A DNA stretch of 64,000 nucleotides from Polydactylus sextarius (taxonomy: Eukaryota > Chordata > Actinopteri > Polynemidae). Made by a program: the position numbers and the translations under genes. Where the stretch lies: NCBI GenBank assembly GCA_016801845.1, contig CM028927.1:4116501-4180500 (forward strand), given 5' to 3'. Each line of letters opens with the position of its first letter. The first letter of the stretch is position 1. The notes beneath the pieces were generated by a model, which was not told where the DNA came from, ran no database searches, and saw nothing but the letters and a program-made list of their open reading frames with translations. Shown here in pieces: positions 49,051 through 60,275 of this stretch.

Positions 49051-51889
49051 ATCTAAATGTTTCAAATATAGCTGAATCTCTGTCTGTATATTGGTTGCCG
49101 AATAACAAAATCACTCATGTCGATTCATAATATGCGTCTTATTGTACAATCGGCCTGACCAGTGTGTGTCAGGGAAGATGGACTTATACATCTGTGAGAT
49201 TATTGAATGCGGTTCTGCATGACGTTCTCTCCATTGTAACGGTCCAGACAACGCTAATAAAGGTTTATTGGATTGAAAATGCTGATAACATTAGGTGTGT
49301 TTGTAGATGTTATTGTTGTGCCATCAGCTATTATTTGCTCAGCTCATATTAACCACTGGCTGTGTTTGCTGAGACCAAATACATGCGGCAGTTCAGTAGT
49401 TGTCTTAAAGCAAAGCAGGTTTGCCATAGGTGAGGCAACAGCTGGATCAGAGCTGTGTTTGATTCATGTGGTTATTTAACATTAACAGCCATCAGACCCC
49501 TGATGGACTGAGACAAACCCTGCAACACTGATGGAGTCTTGTCTCATTTGGACAGACAGTGGTTAAACAAACTCTATTTAAACGTATCCCTTCAGTGTTG
49601 TCTTATTAGGCAGATTGTCAGTGGGTATTCAGACCCAAACAGACTGTCATTATGTTTTAGAAATAGCTTGTTTACATAAGGAGCCTGGTGTTGGAATAAC
49701 AAGGGAACTGGTTCTAAAGGCTTGGATTAAAATTCAGAATGAGAGCTATGGCATTGTGTTTAATATGAAGCAATTATATCTTGTTAAATGTTGCTGCACA
49801 TTTCACATCTATGATAGAATTTGTGCAGCAGTACGTACGATAGAATAATTGAATTGATGATTTGCAGAGGAGGAGAGACAAATCTGGGAATACAAGTAAA
49901 TTATTTTAGCTGTAAAAAAAAAAAAAAAGGAAAGGAAAAGAAAAAAAAAACCCTCACCAGTTCTCAGTCTTTCAGTCTTTTTCTGTCTGACAAATGTTCC
50001 AAATGTAGAGATAATTGATTTGCAATATGGAGCGCATAAAACCAGGCAGAGGAGCTCATCCTTACAATTAAGACGAAGCTATCAAATGTTGATAACTGAC
50101 TTAATTATCACTCATCAGAATAGTTTTAAATAAAACTAAATGCAGAGGAGGAGACTTGTGGTACAGTCATTATATTCCACCTGAATAAATGTATGTGAAG
50201 AGTGTCCAGTGGTCAGAATGGACAGTGCCAGGATTGGGAAGACTCTTAATATTTCATTTGCTAATATTTCATTTATTCAGTTAATCATAGTTTCTACAAA
50301 TTTAATTCCTCTACTCCAAACTGCCAGGAATCAGCAGAGCTGGGTATTAAGCCTCAATACTTTTTCTTTTTGCTGCCAAAAGAAATAATTTCATTGCACT
50401 GAGCATCGTTCCAACAATCAAAATCTTGGTAATTTGGTAAAGAGTCTTTTTCCCCTTGGATGTCCTTACATAACTTAATACAAATGCAATGAGTGGTGTA
50501 TTTAGTAAATGGATAAAAAGATGTTTATGATCCTTATGGTCCAAGTATTTTATTGTCGTTGATATTGACTCTCAGTCCCTAGACCTGTATTTTGTTAATT
50601 TTGATGGGCCAAATCAGATTTAAGAATACCAAGTCTTATTACATGGTGTTAGTATGTAAATAGCTGTGGACTGTGCACTCTGGTTTTTAATGAGGCCATA
50701 ATGGTCTAATTGGAGACATTGTGATCTCTGTCAGAAAGCTTTACTGGTTAGGATTATTTATCTAGTGCTTGGTTTTACTCGTAAGCAGCGGCTAATTTAA
50801 TTTTGGAGTGTTTTCTGCCCTCGGTAATCCTGTGTAACAAATTAAAACATGTTTTTTTATGGATATTTGCAAATTTAGTAGAAATTAAAAAAACTCTCTT
50901 ATTTAATAAAATAAAAGAGTAGAACACGTATAAAAAGTGAAGGTGTCTGAGTACTCCATTGTACATCCACTCACCCTCTCTAGTGGAATGTGCTGTTGCT
51001 TTTTAAAGCTCCATTAATTGATTAATTGATTTTCTTGGAGGCATGCAGCAAGCATTTACATGTCACCAAATTAAATTATTATAACAAATGCATTTGCAAA
51101 CAGTTGCCAATGGGTGTATCTGACAGACACAGAGCAGCATTAGCATTCACAATCTTGTCTTTGCAGCTAATGAATGTAAGTCTAATACTGTCTCTCCCTT
51201 TTTACATGTGTTGTGGTCTCATTATGCATTGATCAGCCTCTTAAGTGGCCAAATGCTCCGCTATGGTCATGAGATGGTCACTAACGTTGTTCGGTTGTGG
51301 GTAGATTGTCTGGAATGGGCTCATCGTTGTTACTTGTTACAAGTGGACCTGACAGTGATGAGAACAGTGAGGCTGAACCAACCAGACTGTAAAAGAATGA
51401 GTTGGAAGATGTTTAAAAGGTCAATAGACATTTTCAATCTACAAACACTGCTTGGTGCTGCTTTAAAGAATACATTTACTCATTGTTTTACACAAATAAA
51501 GATGTGTTCAGACCAAATATAAAGCTGGTGTTCTCACACATATATTGGACATTTTTGGTTTATTTCACAGTCTATTCATTCCTAACAGCCAATGGTGTTC
51601 TCCTCCCTGAAAACTGGCTGTGCTGCTATACCAGTCTGATCGCTCATGTGCCATTTGTCCAAACCCTCTCATTTTTGGTTTTGGCTCTATAAAAAAACAG
51701 AGAAGTTGTATTGCTCAGCTGGTGGCCACTGATAGCTGTGATAAGCTCCATGTCTGATGTCAGCAGAAGTTAATTCTGATTATCTTTTGTGACATAGCGC
51801 TAAATATTTTCATCCCGCAAGGACGCGTCTTTGAATGTGTTTGCGTAGCATGGCGTGACTTTGCGCCCACTGACATCACATTGACATTA
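49051..51889. other. Intergenic or lrrc3b intron, nothing recognised
   Basis: AT-rich. Contains a mixed A tract at about 49913-49951. No coding exon, RNA gene or clear repeat family is visible. Confidence 0.45.
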
Positions 51890-52129
51890 CAGTGATCTCT
51901 CGCCATATCACGCTTCACTTCTGGCGTCTTCGATACTTCATGTTTTTTCGCGGCTAGTATATGTACATTTATATCGTGAGACTCTGCGGCCTACAGGTAT
52001 TTTAATTTTTTAAGAATTTAATTATTTAGAAAAATAAAATATATAGCCTATATTGTTACTACTTTGCAGATTTTCACCTTTCGCAGGGGGTTCTGGAACT
52101 TAACCCTGGCGATAGGTGAGGGACCACTG
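51890..52129. mobile_element. 240-bp MITE-like DNA transposon with TA target duplication
   Basis: The left end CAGTGATCTCTCGCCATATC and the reverse complement of the right end CAGTGGTCCCTCACCTATC form imperfect terminal inverted repeats. TA dinucleotides flank both ends (51888-51889 and 52130-52131). There is no coding capacity. TA duplication and a CAGTGGTCCCTC end are the hallmarks of Tc1/mariner-group (Tigger-like) non-autonomous elements. Confidence 0.7.
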
Positions 52130-52340
52130 TACTTTGTATGTCACCTTTATTCAATTCTACATGGTAAACATAGAGAGTGTCGATTGATGTTTTAGCCTAT
52201 TAGTAGACAGACGGAAATTGAATCTCTCCGTGTTACAGGCGAGATGATCTGACCTTTTACGATCCGACCTGGAACAATGGTGAGGCTCTGGAGGTTGTGT
52301 GTCAGACCTGCCAGCTCTGCCTTGTTAATCCATCTCTCGC

Positions 52341-52360
52341 AAAAAAAAAAAAAAAAAAAA
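52341..52360. repeat. A20 homopolymer
   Basis: An uninterrupted run of 20 A on the + strand after CATCTCTCGC. Low complexity only; no SINE body is recognised upstream. Confidence 0.9.
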
Positions 52361-54804
52361 CAGTGGCGAGAACAAGGACAGTAAGTGCTTCTCACCAACA
52401 GGCTAATGATGCTTTGATTTGAGCTCCTCCCATCTCAGGGAAAGCACAAACACACTGATTGCTGGCAGTTTTGATGCCATTCTCACCTTGTGGCAGAATG
52501 TACTTTTTCAAAATTTTTTCAAACATGGCAAATGGTAAATCTACAGTTTAATGCAGCAATCCAGCTTCCTGTTCTATTAAATGACTAATTAAGATACACA
52601 ACAATAATCTAGAGCCTTATTATCTAACACTGCATTCATTGTTTTTGTTGTTTGATGTAATCTTTGTTTCAGCAGTGGAACCAGTTATAAACAAAACACT
52701 TGATATCATCAGTTCATTAGCACACACACGTTGTTGTGCATTCATTCATATTTTGCTGGTGCAACATTCACCCTCTTTATTCTCTGTTCTGCTTTCTGCC
52801 AACTCCTCAGAAAAATATTTGGATCTTCAGCTGCCAGATGTTACATTATGCTCACAAGTTAGTTACCGTGTGTCTGCTGTTTGGTGCTCGAAAGGTCATT
52901 GTGTGTTTTTTATAGATTTACATCAAAACAATGGACTGAAATATACTGAAATGCTCTGTTGAGCTCAGGGGAAATACAAAGACGATAATTCTCTGTAGGG
53001 TATCATTGCAATCCACTTTTTTTTTTTTACATTATATATGAAAATCACATCCATTAATGATGAAGGCTCAACTACTGCAGCTTTAACTGAGAGTTATCTA
53101 AATGTCAGTGTCTTGTAAAATAGCAGTAGTGAGAAAAGTAGTGGGTAGATGCTCATATTGACAAAGTGTTAACTATGCAATCATTTTTGGACAGACTGTC
53201 TTGGCAGCAGTTCCTCCGATGTCCACCAGATGCTACGTACAAGTAGAGGCAGAATGTATTGAAGTGAAGGCAAGATGTAATGTGAAATATGACTGAGTGA
53301 TCCTGAGTGATAAGCATTCATTCAATGATTTTATGACTAGGTTTCTAGGTTTGAGTTTTCTTTGACAAACGTTGGAGGTGGTGAAGGTTTCCTTGCCATC
53401 ACACAGATTCTCCACAGGATTCAGGTGAGGATCCTAGCTGGGCCACAAATTATTCATTCATTACTTTGTGCTTTGAAGGTTTTTCACAATTTAGAACGCT
53501 TTATACTTCCAGTGCTGTCCCCAAAGACAGCATGCTAGAGCTGCTCTTCATTGTGTAATGTGTTTGGCTTTGCAGCCTTTTCATGAACAGCTACACTGTG
53601 CAACCAGGGGTCCTTGTTAAATTCAATGGTTGCATCAGCTGTTTTGATTTTATAATTGATAACATGATGCGTAACATGGTAGAAATTATTTGACTATTGG
53701 GAACAGTGTAAAAGCTGCATTTCAACAGAATGTGTGAGGGAAATGCTCTTGAAATAGTGGTTATAGCCTCAGTGCGCATGAAATTATATTAAGTACATGT
53801 CAGACCTTTACAAATCTAAGGGAAGTTGAAGAACTATTCTTAACGATTTTTGGGACAATAACCTTTAACTTATACAAGCACTGGCCAAATATGGACAAGT
53901 TCAGATTTGGACCCAAAGCCTAGGTCTTATGGCGATATGGGTAAAAGTGTAATTACAATAAAAAACGTTCACATCATTCAATATGAGTAATTATTATGAT
54001 AATTCAAATACTTATTTCTTTCATGTCCAGAGACTAATTTTTGATGCTTTGGTTCCAACAAAATAAATTAGAGATGGAGAATTTCAGATACTAAACAATG
54101 GATAAGAATTAAACTCAGCAGAAGTTTTAGCCTGTGCAGCCTATAGATAAGATGAATTGTGGTTCTGTAGTTCAGAAGCTTTTTGGCAGTTGTGCCCCAT
54201 GGGAAGGAAATTAAAAGAACAGACAGACCCATTCTCTGTCTGAAATAAAGCAGGACCTCTCTCAGCCAGCCCTGCACTGTATTTTTAATGTCTAATATCA
54301 ACTGCAGAGTGATAGAACAGAGGGAGCAGAGGTGGTGGAGGTCACACCCTCTGGGTAAGGTTTGAAGTTTCCTCAGCCAAGTTCTTCCCGTTTCACAAAA
54401 TGACATATATCAGCATGTACTTTTCTATACTAATGGATTTCTTAACTTTCTGCAACTAAATGTGATGTGTTCAGGACATGAGGAAACTGATCATAGTTAA
54501 AAGACTTGACTTTTGATAAGAATATATCTGACCATCCACCACAGGCTTTTTTTTTTTTTTTTACATCAGATTGTGTGTCCCCCTCCATGTTAAAGCGATG
54601 CTTCATACAGAGGTTTGGGAATAATATTTTATTGTGTCATTTCTGGGGGTAAGAGGGACATTTTCATGTCTGTGGTTATTTTGGAGCTGGACATCATAGT
54701 TTAGCATAAAGAAAAGAGAAAGGTGTTTGGGTCCCCCCCACTTTGAATGGAGCCAAAGTCTAAACTGATTAATTATCTTTTTGGACCAGAGGGAAGGAAG
54801 GAAG
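52361..54804. other. Intergenic or lrrc3b intron, possible Tc1-like relic
   Basis: Mostly featureless. Around 53394-53600 the words TTCTCCACAGGATTCAGGTG, AGCTGGGCCACA and CCCCAAAGACAGCATGC faintly recall an inverted Tc1-like transposase gene, but the match is too weak to annotate firmly. A T18 run lies near 54546-54563. Confidence 0.3.
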
Positions 54805-55065
54805 TTAGTTGTGCTGGTTTGGGCATCTGATCAAGACGCCTCCTGGGCTCTTCTCTTTGGAGATTTTCTGGGCACATCAAACTGGTAGGAGACTTCAGGG
54901 TAAACCCAAAACATGCTGGAGAGATTATATAACTCATTTATCCTGGTGATGCTTCAGGATCCACCAGGCAGTGCTGGAAAATGTGGCTGAGGAGAGGGAC
55001 ACCCTCCTGCTGTCACTACTATCCAAACCCAGATAAGCAACTGAAACTGTATGGGTGGGTGGTTG
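54805..55065 (+). mobile_element. RTE-type (Rex3-like) LINE 3' end remnant
   Basis: GGTTTGGGCATCTGATCAAG and ACGCCTCCTGGGCTCTTCTC open it. ACTGGTAGGAGACTTCAGGG and TGCTGGAGAGATTATATAAC follow, and it ends with GAGGAGAGGGACACCCTCCT and CCAGATAAGC. This is the 3' terminal coding part of fish RTE/Rex3-like LINEs (LGHLVRMPPGRL to RPDPG). It is the clearest of the five copies at the DNA level. Confidence 0.7.
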
Positions 55066-58000
55066 CAAAAGGTCACTAGGTCTGGCACCAGAACTCTAGC
55101 AGAGAAACCAAGACCTGTTCACAATTACTTGATATTCACCAAGAACAAGATCCAACAGGTAATTAACCATAGCCACAAACTACCATTTTACATTCATTTT
55201 TTTATGTGGCTTTAGCAAATGCAAATAAAGCATTTTTTATTTCTGATGGCAGTGTTGGTATGTGTAGCTGTATGTCATTAGGGCAAGAAAGGAAAGCAGC
55301 ACTTTACCAGTTAAGGCTACAAATAGACATGAATTGAAATGATGCCAAAGTGGAAGCAATATCTCTGTTCATGATGATGTCCCCTGTCTAATGCTGGGGC
55401 TTGTCAGGCAGAGATAAGGTCAGCAATTTTTTTTGGGCATTCGTAAATGCGCTTAGGATTTGTTCTCATCAAATTATCCTTGACTCAGCTTCCATTTTAG
55501 ATCTGTTATGATTCAGGCTATTTGCCAATTATAATAAAAAAATGCCTCAAGTCTTCAAGCTTCCTGAACCAGTACACACATTTCCTGTGCTTCCATGGGC
55601 GAGGTTACTTGATAATCACTTCTTACCTTGGCTCAGAGTCCCTATTACCCACCCGCCTGTCTGTACATTTTGTTCACTGTCACCTCTAAGTTCCCTTTAA
55701 TACAGTGCACTAATTAGGCTATAAATAGCATCCTCATTAGTGCATAGATCAACCAGGCGCTTTGCTGGGCTTCAGGTTTTCTTTGTTTCAGTAAGTTTGT
55801 GGTAATTAGACAAAAAAACAGTATTAATTATGTGTAGCATGTGAGTACAATACTAAGTGTTGACAGAGGGTCCATTTATAAGAAAGGTCTGAAAGATAAG
55901 TTGATAATACTGCAGATTTATTTCTACATTTTTTTGTATTTTCAACAAAGCTCCACATTTGTTTTTCTGTAGTTCAGCTTCCTTAACCAACTCTGAAATG
56001 TTCAGCTCACATTTCCATGAGTTTCAGCTTAAAAAAGCCATTTCTGAAAACAGCTGGTCACTGTAGTTTTTAACACACTTTATTCAAACGGGAGATAATA
56101 ATGCGTTTGACGGGGGCTATTTTCAGTGGTGGATGAATCCACATTTGGTGCTCTAGTTTGTGGGGCAGCAGGATGGTGGGCGTTGTTGGACTGAGTCAAA
56201 ATAAACTAAAGTGTATGTGTGTGGTCCTGGTAATGAAAGCGCATGTCATACAGTGCAATGGTGTGGCTCACTGGTATATTTTAGTGTTTTTTGGAATACA
56301 GGTGCACTAAAGAATAAAATAGATCAGGTTTTGGATACATGCAATACTTGTTCATATTATATTGTTTTTATGATTGTATGTTTTTTCTCTCTCAAAGTCC
56401 AAGATTGTGCATTACAGAAGCACAATATGACTTAATCTTAATGTGAATCTTAATGTCATAGAACTAGATGTTGATGCAAGGCCCATCTACAGTTGTTTAA
56501 GACCTTATTTTAAGATGATGGTTTTGGGTAAACAGCCACAAGTAAAACTTCACACAGTGGCATATTCATGTCATCTGAAAAGCCTTTAAAGCTAATGACT
56601 CCAAATTCCATTTGACAGCACAACTTTTTTTAGTCACGGTGGCTGTGTGGCTCCAAGGGATGGAAATGTTAGTCGGTTCATCATTTTGCTCCAGAGGGGA
56701 ATGTCTGAACAACTCTTGCATGGATTTGCCTTGTTGGAAAGACATTTGTGGTGCCCTGAAGGTGAATCCTAATGACTTTGGTGATTTCCTCACTAGTGTA
56801 TTCAATCAATTATCAACCCGATGGTTTGGCAAAGTATTTTATACAGGTATTTATAGATCTCAGACAGAGTATCTTATAAGCCAAGTGACTTTTCCTCTCC
56901 TGCCCCCATTAGTTTGATTTGTTTTGAAACAATAGATAAAACTGTTGGAGGGTTTGACATCAAATTTGGTTCAGACTGTATGTTGTCCTTTCGATCATTT
57001 TTAATAACCTATTTAAATTTTCATTTTGCACTATATTCTGTCTAGTTTTACTTTACTTTAATTACTACTTTGATTTATGATTATGAACCTTGCGTTCATG
57101 TTTTACATTTTGTGTAAAAACCTCAGCTTACTAATGGGTAAATACATACATAAATATTTACATAGTGAATAATGCATATAATGCATAAAGTGTTGATACA
57201 CTGATGGCACATAGAGGAACATTGCATTTACATTACTATTGTGGAATATTGGCATTGTAGTTTAGCTTTAAAGCTACAATCCTGAAGATTTTAGCACTGT
57301 TTAACTTGCATGTAATAAGGCAACTATTCTGTACAGTAATATCAACATCCATGCAACAGTTGCCCCTTGTCATCATACTTAATACTATAATGGTCATTGA
57401 ATATGATATCACGTAGTCATACAAATTGCTGAGCCTCACTATCAGTCCTTCTAGGCAAGTCTCCTTTAGCAGCAATCTTGGAAACACCCTCAGGTAGTTA
57501 TTTCAAGCTAGCAACAATCTGCATAGTTTACAGTCGGCAAAATAGACATGGACATGGCATTAGTGCTCGCTAACTGCTAATATGATATTGATATCGATCT
57601 TCTAAATTGAATTACAAATTTCTACAAACAGATCAACGTTCCCGGGAGTTACCAGTGAGGAGGAAATCTTGGGAATCCTGTCAGTAATGTGGTGTGACAA
57701 GTCAGTTTTCATGCCAATTTTGAAAACAATGAAAACAAAGAAAAGAGTTGATACACTGTTGGCTAGCCCATCATCTGTCAATACAAGTGCCAGATATTCT
57801 GAGCTCTTTCAGTGATTAGTGTGTCTAAGTAAAGGAGCCACTAATATTGTAATTCCTGATTGAAGAATTATCTTTTAAAATCATCTTTTAGGTTCGACAT
57901 TAAGTATTTGTTGTTCTAAATTACTTACTAGTACATGAATTAATTACAGGCTAATGCAATGATTGACATTTGACAGGCCTATGATAGTGTCATTAAATAA

Positions 58001-58066
58001 ACACAGGTAATGAATATTCCATGACCTCTGTGGTTCAACCTGTCTTTCTGTTTGATCTTGTTTCAG
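55066..58066. other. Region before the lrrc3b coding exon, no gene recognised
   Basis: AT-rich, no coding exon found. The stretch near 55640-55880 with repeated AATTA and TTAAT motifs is raised as a possible conserved element. Confidence 0.4.
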
Positions 58067-58212
58067 GCATCAACCCAGCAGGATAAAATCAGCTAACACT
58101 TTAGTATTTCCAGTGGACAGATAGAGAGGACCAGTCGCCACTATGCGATGTGTGTAAGGGACCGGTGGTGGTGGTGTGGCCCCAGGCGGGATGCTGCTGA
58201 CGGCCGATCAGT
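58067..58212 (+). other. lrrc3b: lrrc3b 5' UTR part of the coding exon
   Basis: A pyrimidine-rich acceptor (CTTGTTTCAG ending at 58066) suggests that the coding exon begins at 58067, leaving 146 nt of leader here. Three upstream ATGs lie within it. An in-frame TGA at 58198-58200 closes the main frame just before the start codon. Confidence 0.6.
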
Positions 58213-58340
58213 ATGACTCTACTGGACTTGTGGCTGTCGCGCTCCATCCCCATGTGCCTACTCCTTCAGAGCCTTGTCCTCATGGCCCTGTGCTTCCCCT
58301 CGGCCAGCATGTGTCCAAAGGGCTGCATCTGCCAACGTGA
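58143..58340 (+). promoter_or_regulatory. Three upstream ORFs at the lrrc3b start
   Basis: uORF1 at 58143-58157 has four codons and TAA. uORF2 at 58148-58216 has 22 codons and a TGA that overlaps the main start as ATGA. uORF3 at 58191-58340 has 49 codons, is out of frame and runs past the main ATG. Sequence contexts are moderate for all. If the leader is transcribed as drawn, ribosomes should rarely reach the main ATG by simple scanning. Confidence 0.55.
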
Positions 58341-58995
58341 CCTCCACCTCCACGGCCTCAACGTTACCTGTAGTCAGTCCCGACTCAAAGAAATCCCCCC
58401 AAGCCTCCCAGTTGACACCATCCTGCTGAGGCTGGATCACAACCAGATAGGAGCTGTGCCTGATCAAACCTTCCATGGACTAAGGCTTTTGAGAGAACTC
58501 AATCTTTCGTACAATGCGGTGGAGACTTTAGGGGAAGGAGCGTTCAGTGGCATAGAGGCAACATTACAGGTGCTGGACCTCTCCCATAACCGAATCACTA
58601 GCGTACACAAGGATGCCTTTGCACGACTCAAGGCCCGTGTCATTGTGGATGATAACCCCTGGCATTGTGACTGTGCCCTCCAACAGGCTATCAGCGGAAT
58701 GGCCCACAACCATGAGGCGGCCGCTCGGGTTCTCTGCAGGAGCTCAGAACTTCATGACCAGGAGGGAAGACCTTTCTTGGCAGTGGACACTGACCTCTGC
58801 AACCTGGCCAAAAGGACCACAGACTATGCTATGCTGGTGACCATGTTTGGTTGGTTTGCCATGGTCATTTCATATGTGGTGTATTATGTTCGGCAGAACC
58901 AGGAGGACGCCCGACGCCATTTGGAGTACCTCAAATCTCTTCCCAGCAAGCCCAAGAAACCTGATGAGGCTGACGACATTAGCACTGTTGTCTGA
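58213..58995 (+). CDS. lrrc3b: Leucine-rich repeat-containing protein 3B
   Basis: Small single-pass LRR membrane protein, 260 aa (human LRRC3B 259). A signal peptide covers about residues 1-33 and ends near SASMCPKGC. An LRRNT cap with cysteines 34, 38, 40 and 53 follows, then three LRRs at about 65-140 (for example LRELNLSYN). Next come an LRRCT cap with NPWHCDC (148-154) and later cysteines, a membrane segment at about 205-226 (YAMLVTMFGWFAMVISYVVY) and a short cytoplasmic tail. The tail segment YYVRQNQEDARRHLEYLKSL is almost identical to human. The C-terminus TVV fits a class I PDZ ligand. N-glycosylation sequons are at N50 and N97. The LRRNT loop (CQRDLHLHGLN) is a few residues longer than in human. 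The start is fixed by the in-frame TGA at 58198-58200. Human LRRC3B is also encoded in one coding exon. Its role is not settled; growth-suppressor activity has been reported for the human gene. Confidence 0.96.
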   Translation: MTLLDLWLSRSIPMCLLLQSLVLMALCFPSASMCPKGCICQRDLHLHGLNVTCSQSRLKEIPPSLPVDTILLRLDHNQIGAVPDQTFHGLRLLRELNLSYNAVETLGEGAFSGIEATLQVLDLSHNRITSVHKDAFARLKARVIVDDNPWHCDCALQQAISGMAHNHEAAARVLCRSSELHDQEGRPFLAVDTDLCNLAKRTTDYAMLVTMFGWFAMVISYVVYYVRQNQEDARRHLEYLKSLPSKPKKPDEADDISTVV

Positions 58996-59768
58996 CAGCA
59001 GTCATATAACTGTGTCCACCACAAACCTAATGAACACCAAATGTTTATGTAACAGGACCCACCTTTAAAGTGTTTACTATTTGTACTACTAGTGATGTGA
59101 GCATCAACACTGTTGATAATTTCATGTATTTTGGAAGTTTTATGTCCTTACCAGGGTTTGTTCATGGTTGATCTACGATAAGACGAGAACAGAGGCCACA
59201 GTCTCATAGTGAAATGCTAACAATTATCTTTTCTACAGAAATTGTTTTGAAAATTTGAATCTCAGGTTTAAATATTGACAAGATAATGCCTGTTTTTAAA
59301 TGAAAATTTGGAATATCTGATAAAAAGAAAATATATTTGTAAGATGACACAGAGCCCTCTTTTTGGTACCTCAGAAGCCCACGATGAGGATGTACATTGA
59401 GTTTTGTAAACACTTGCTAAACCAATTGCATCTTTCACGCCCCTTAAAATGAAATGTAAATTACAATATCTTTAAATGACAGTTGCATGAAAAGATTTTA
59501 GCATTCCTGAATCTATACTATGTAGACTTTTTGATCCGTACATTGTGAAATATTTTAGACTATTTGAATACAGGGTTTAAAGACATTGGATATAAAATAG
59601 TCTCCCTGCTTGTTGATCTGAGCTATGTTGATCTGTTTGGCACAGACAAAACATAATGAAGAAAATTTTCACATTAGAGACAGGGAAGAATGGATGATCT
59701 CACATTGTGAGAGAGAAGAATGGATGATGGGGAAGCCCATTTCTGCCACATAAACAAAAAACATAAAC

Positions 59769-59790
59769 ATTAAAAGTAAAATGAATTAAA
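59769..59790 (+). terminator. Possible lrrc3b polyadenylation signals
   Basis: Two ATTAAA hexamers (59769-59774 and 59785-59790) lie about 780 bp after the stop codon. AATAAA also occurs further on (about 60490 and 60980), so the true 3' end is uncertain. Confidence 0.3.
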
Positions 59791-59955
59791 TATTACAAAA
59801 GATTAGAAAAAAAAAGTTTTATACCAGGTAAACCTTTTAATTTTCTCAGTGAAAGTTATGAGATATTAAATCAGGCTATACTTTGTAAGAATTATGAGGT
59901 ACTAATTTAAAAAAAATGTGTGTCAAACCTATGAGATGCTAACTTAACATGATCG

Positions 59956-59980
59956 TATATATATATATATATATATATAT
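59956..59980. repeat. (TA)n microsatellite
   Basis: An alternating TA run of 25 nt downstream of lrrc3b. Another AT-rich, partly tandem stretch follows at about 60205-60275. Confidence 0.95.
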
Positions 59981-60275
59981 TAAAATATTTCCAATGCTCT
60001 ACTAAGACATAAATAGTCAATATTTCCTGCCTCATCATCATAACAAACCAGACTAAATGGGCTAGAACCAATGGTCTTCCAGCATTTAGACAGAGTAAGT
60101 ACAAATACCACCCTGATGTATGAAAAACTGCAATTATTGAATCTTAAATAGACTGAATTGATTAAATCTGAAATTAAAGCAATCATCAGCTGGTCATAAT
60201 AACTACTGACATTATATTATAACATTAACATTATATTATTATATATAACATTATTATATAACATTGTTATATTAA

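Noticed and set aside
53394..53600. Inverted Tc1-like transposase relic
   Set aside because: Only a few scattered words resemble the family and no terminal repeats are visible, so it is not annotated as an element.
54068..54406. A 112-codon - strand frame
   Set aside because: It has no recognisable domain and no exon context. It might be a decayed LINE piece, but I cannot support that from the words present.
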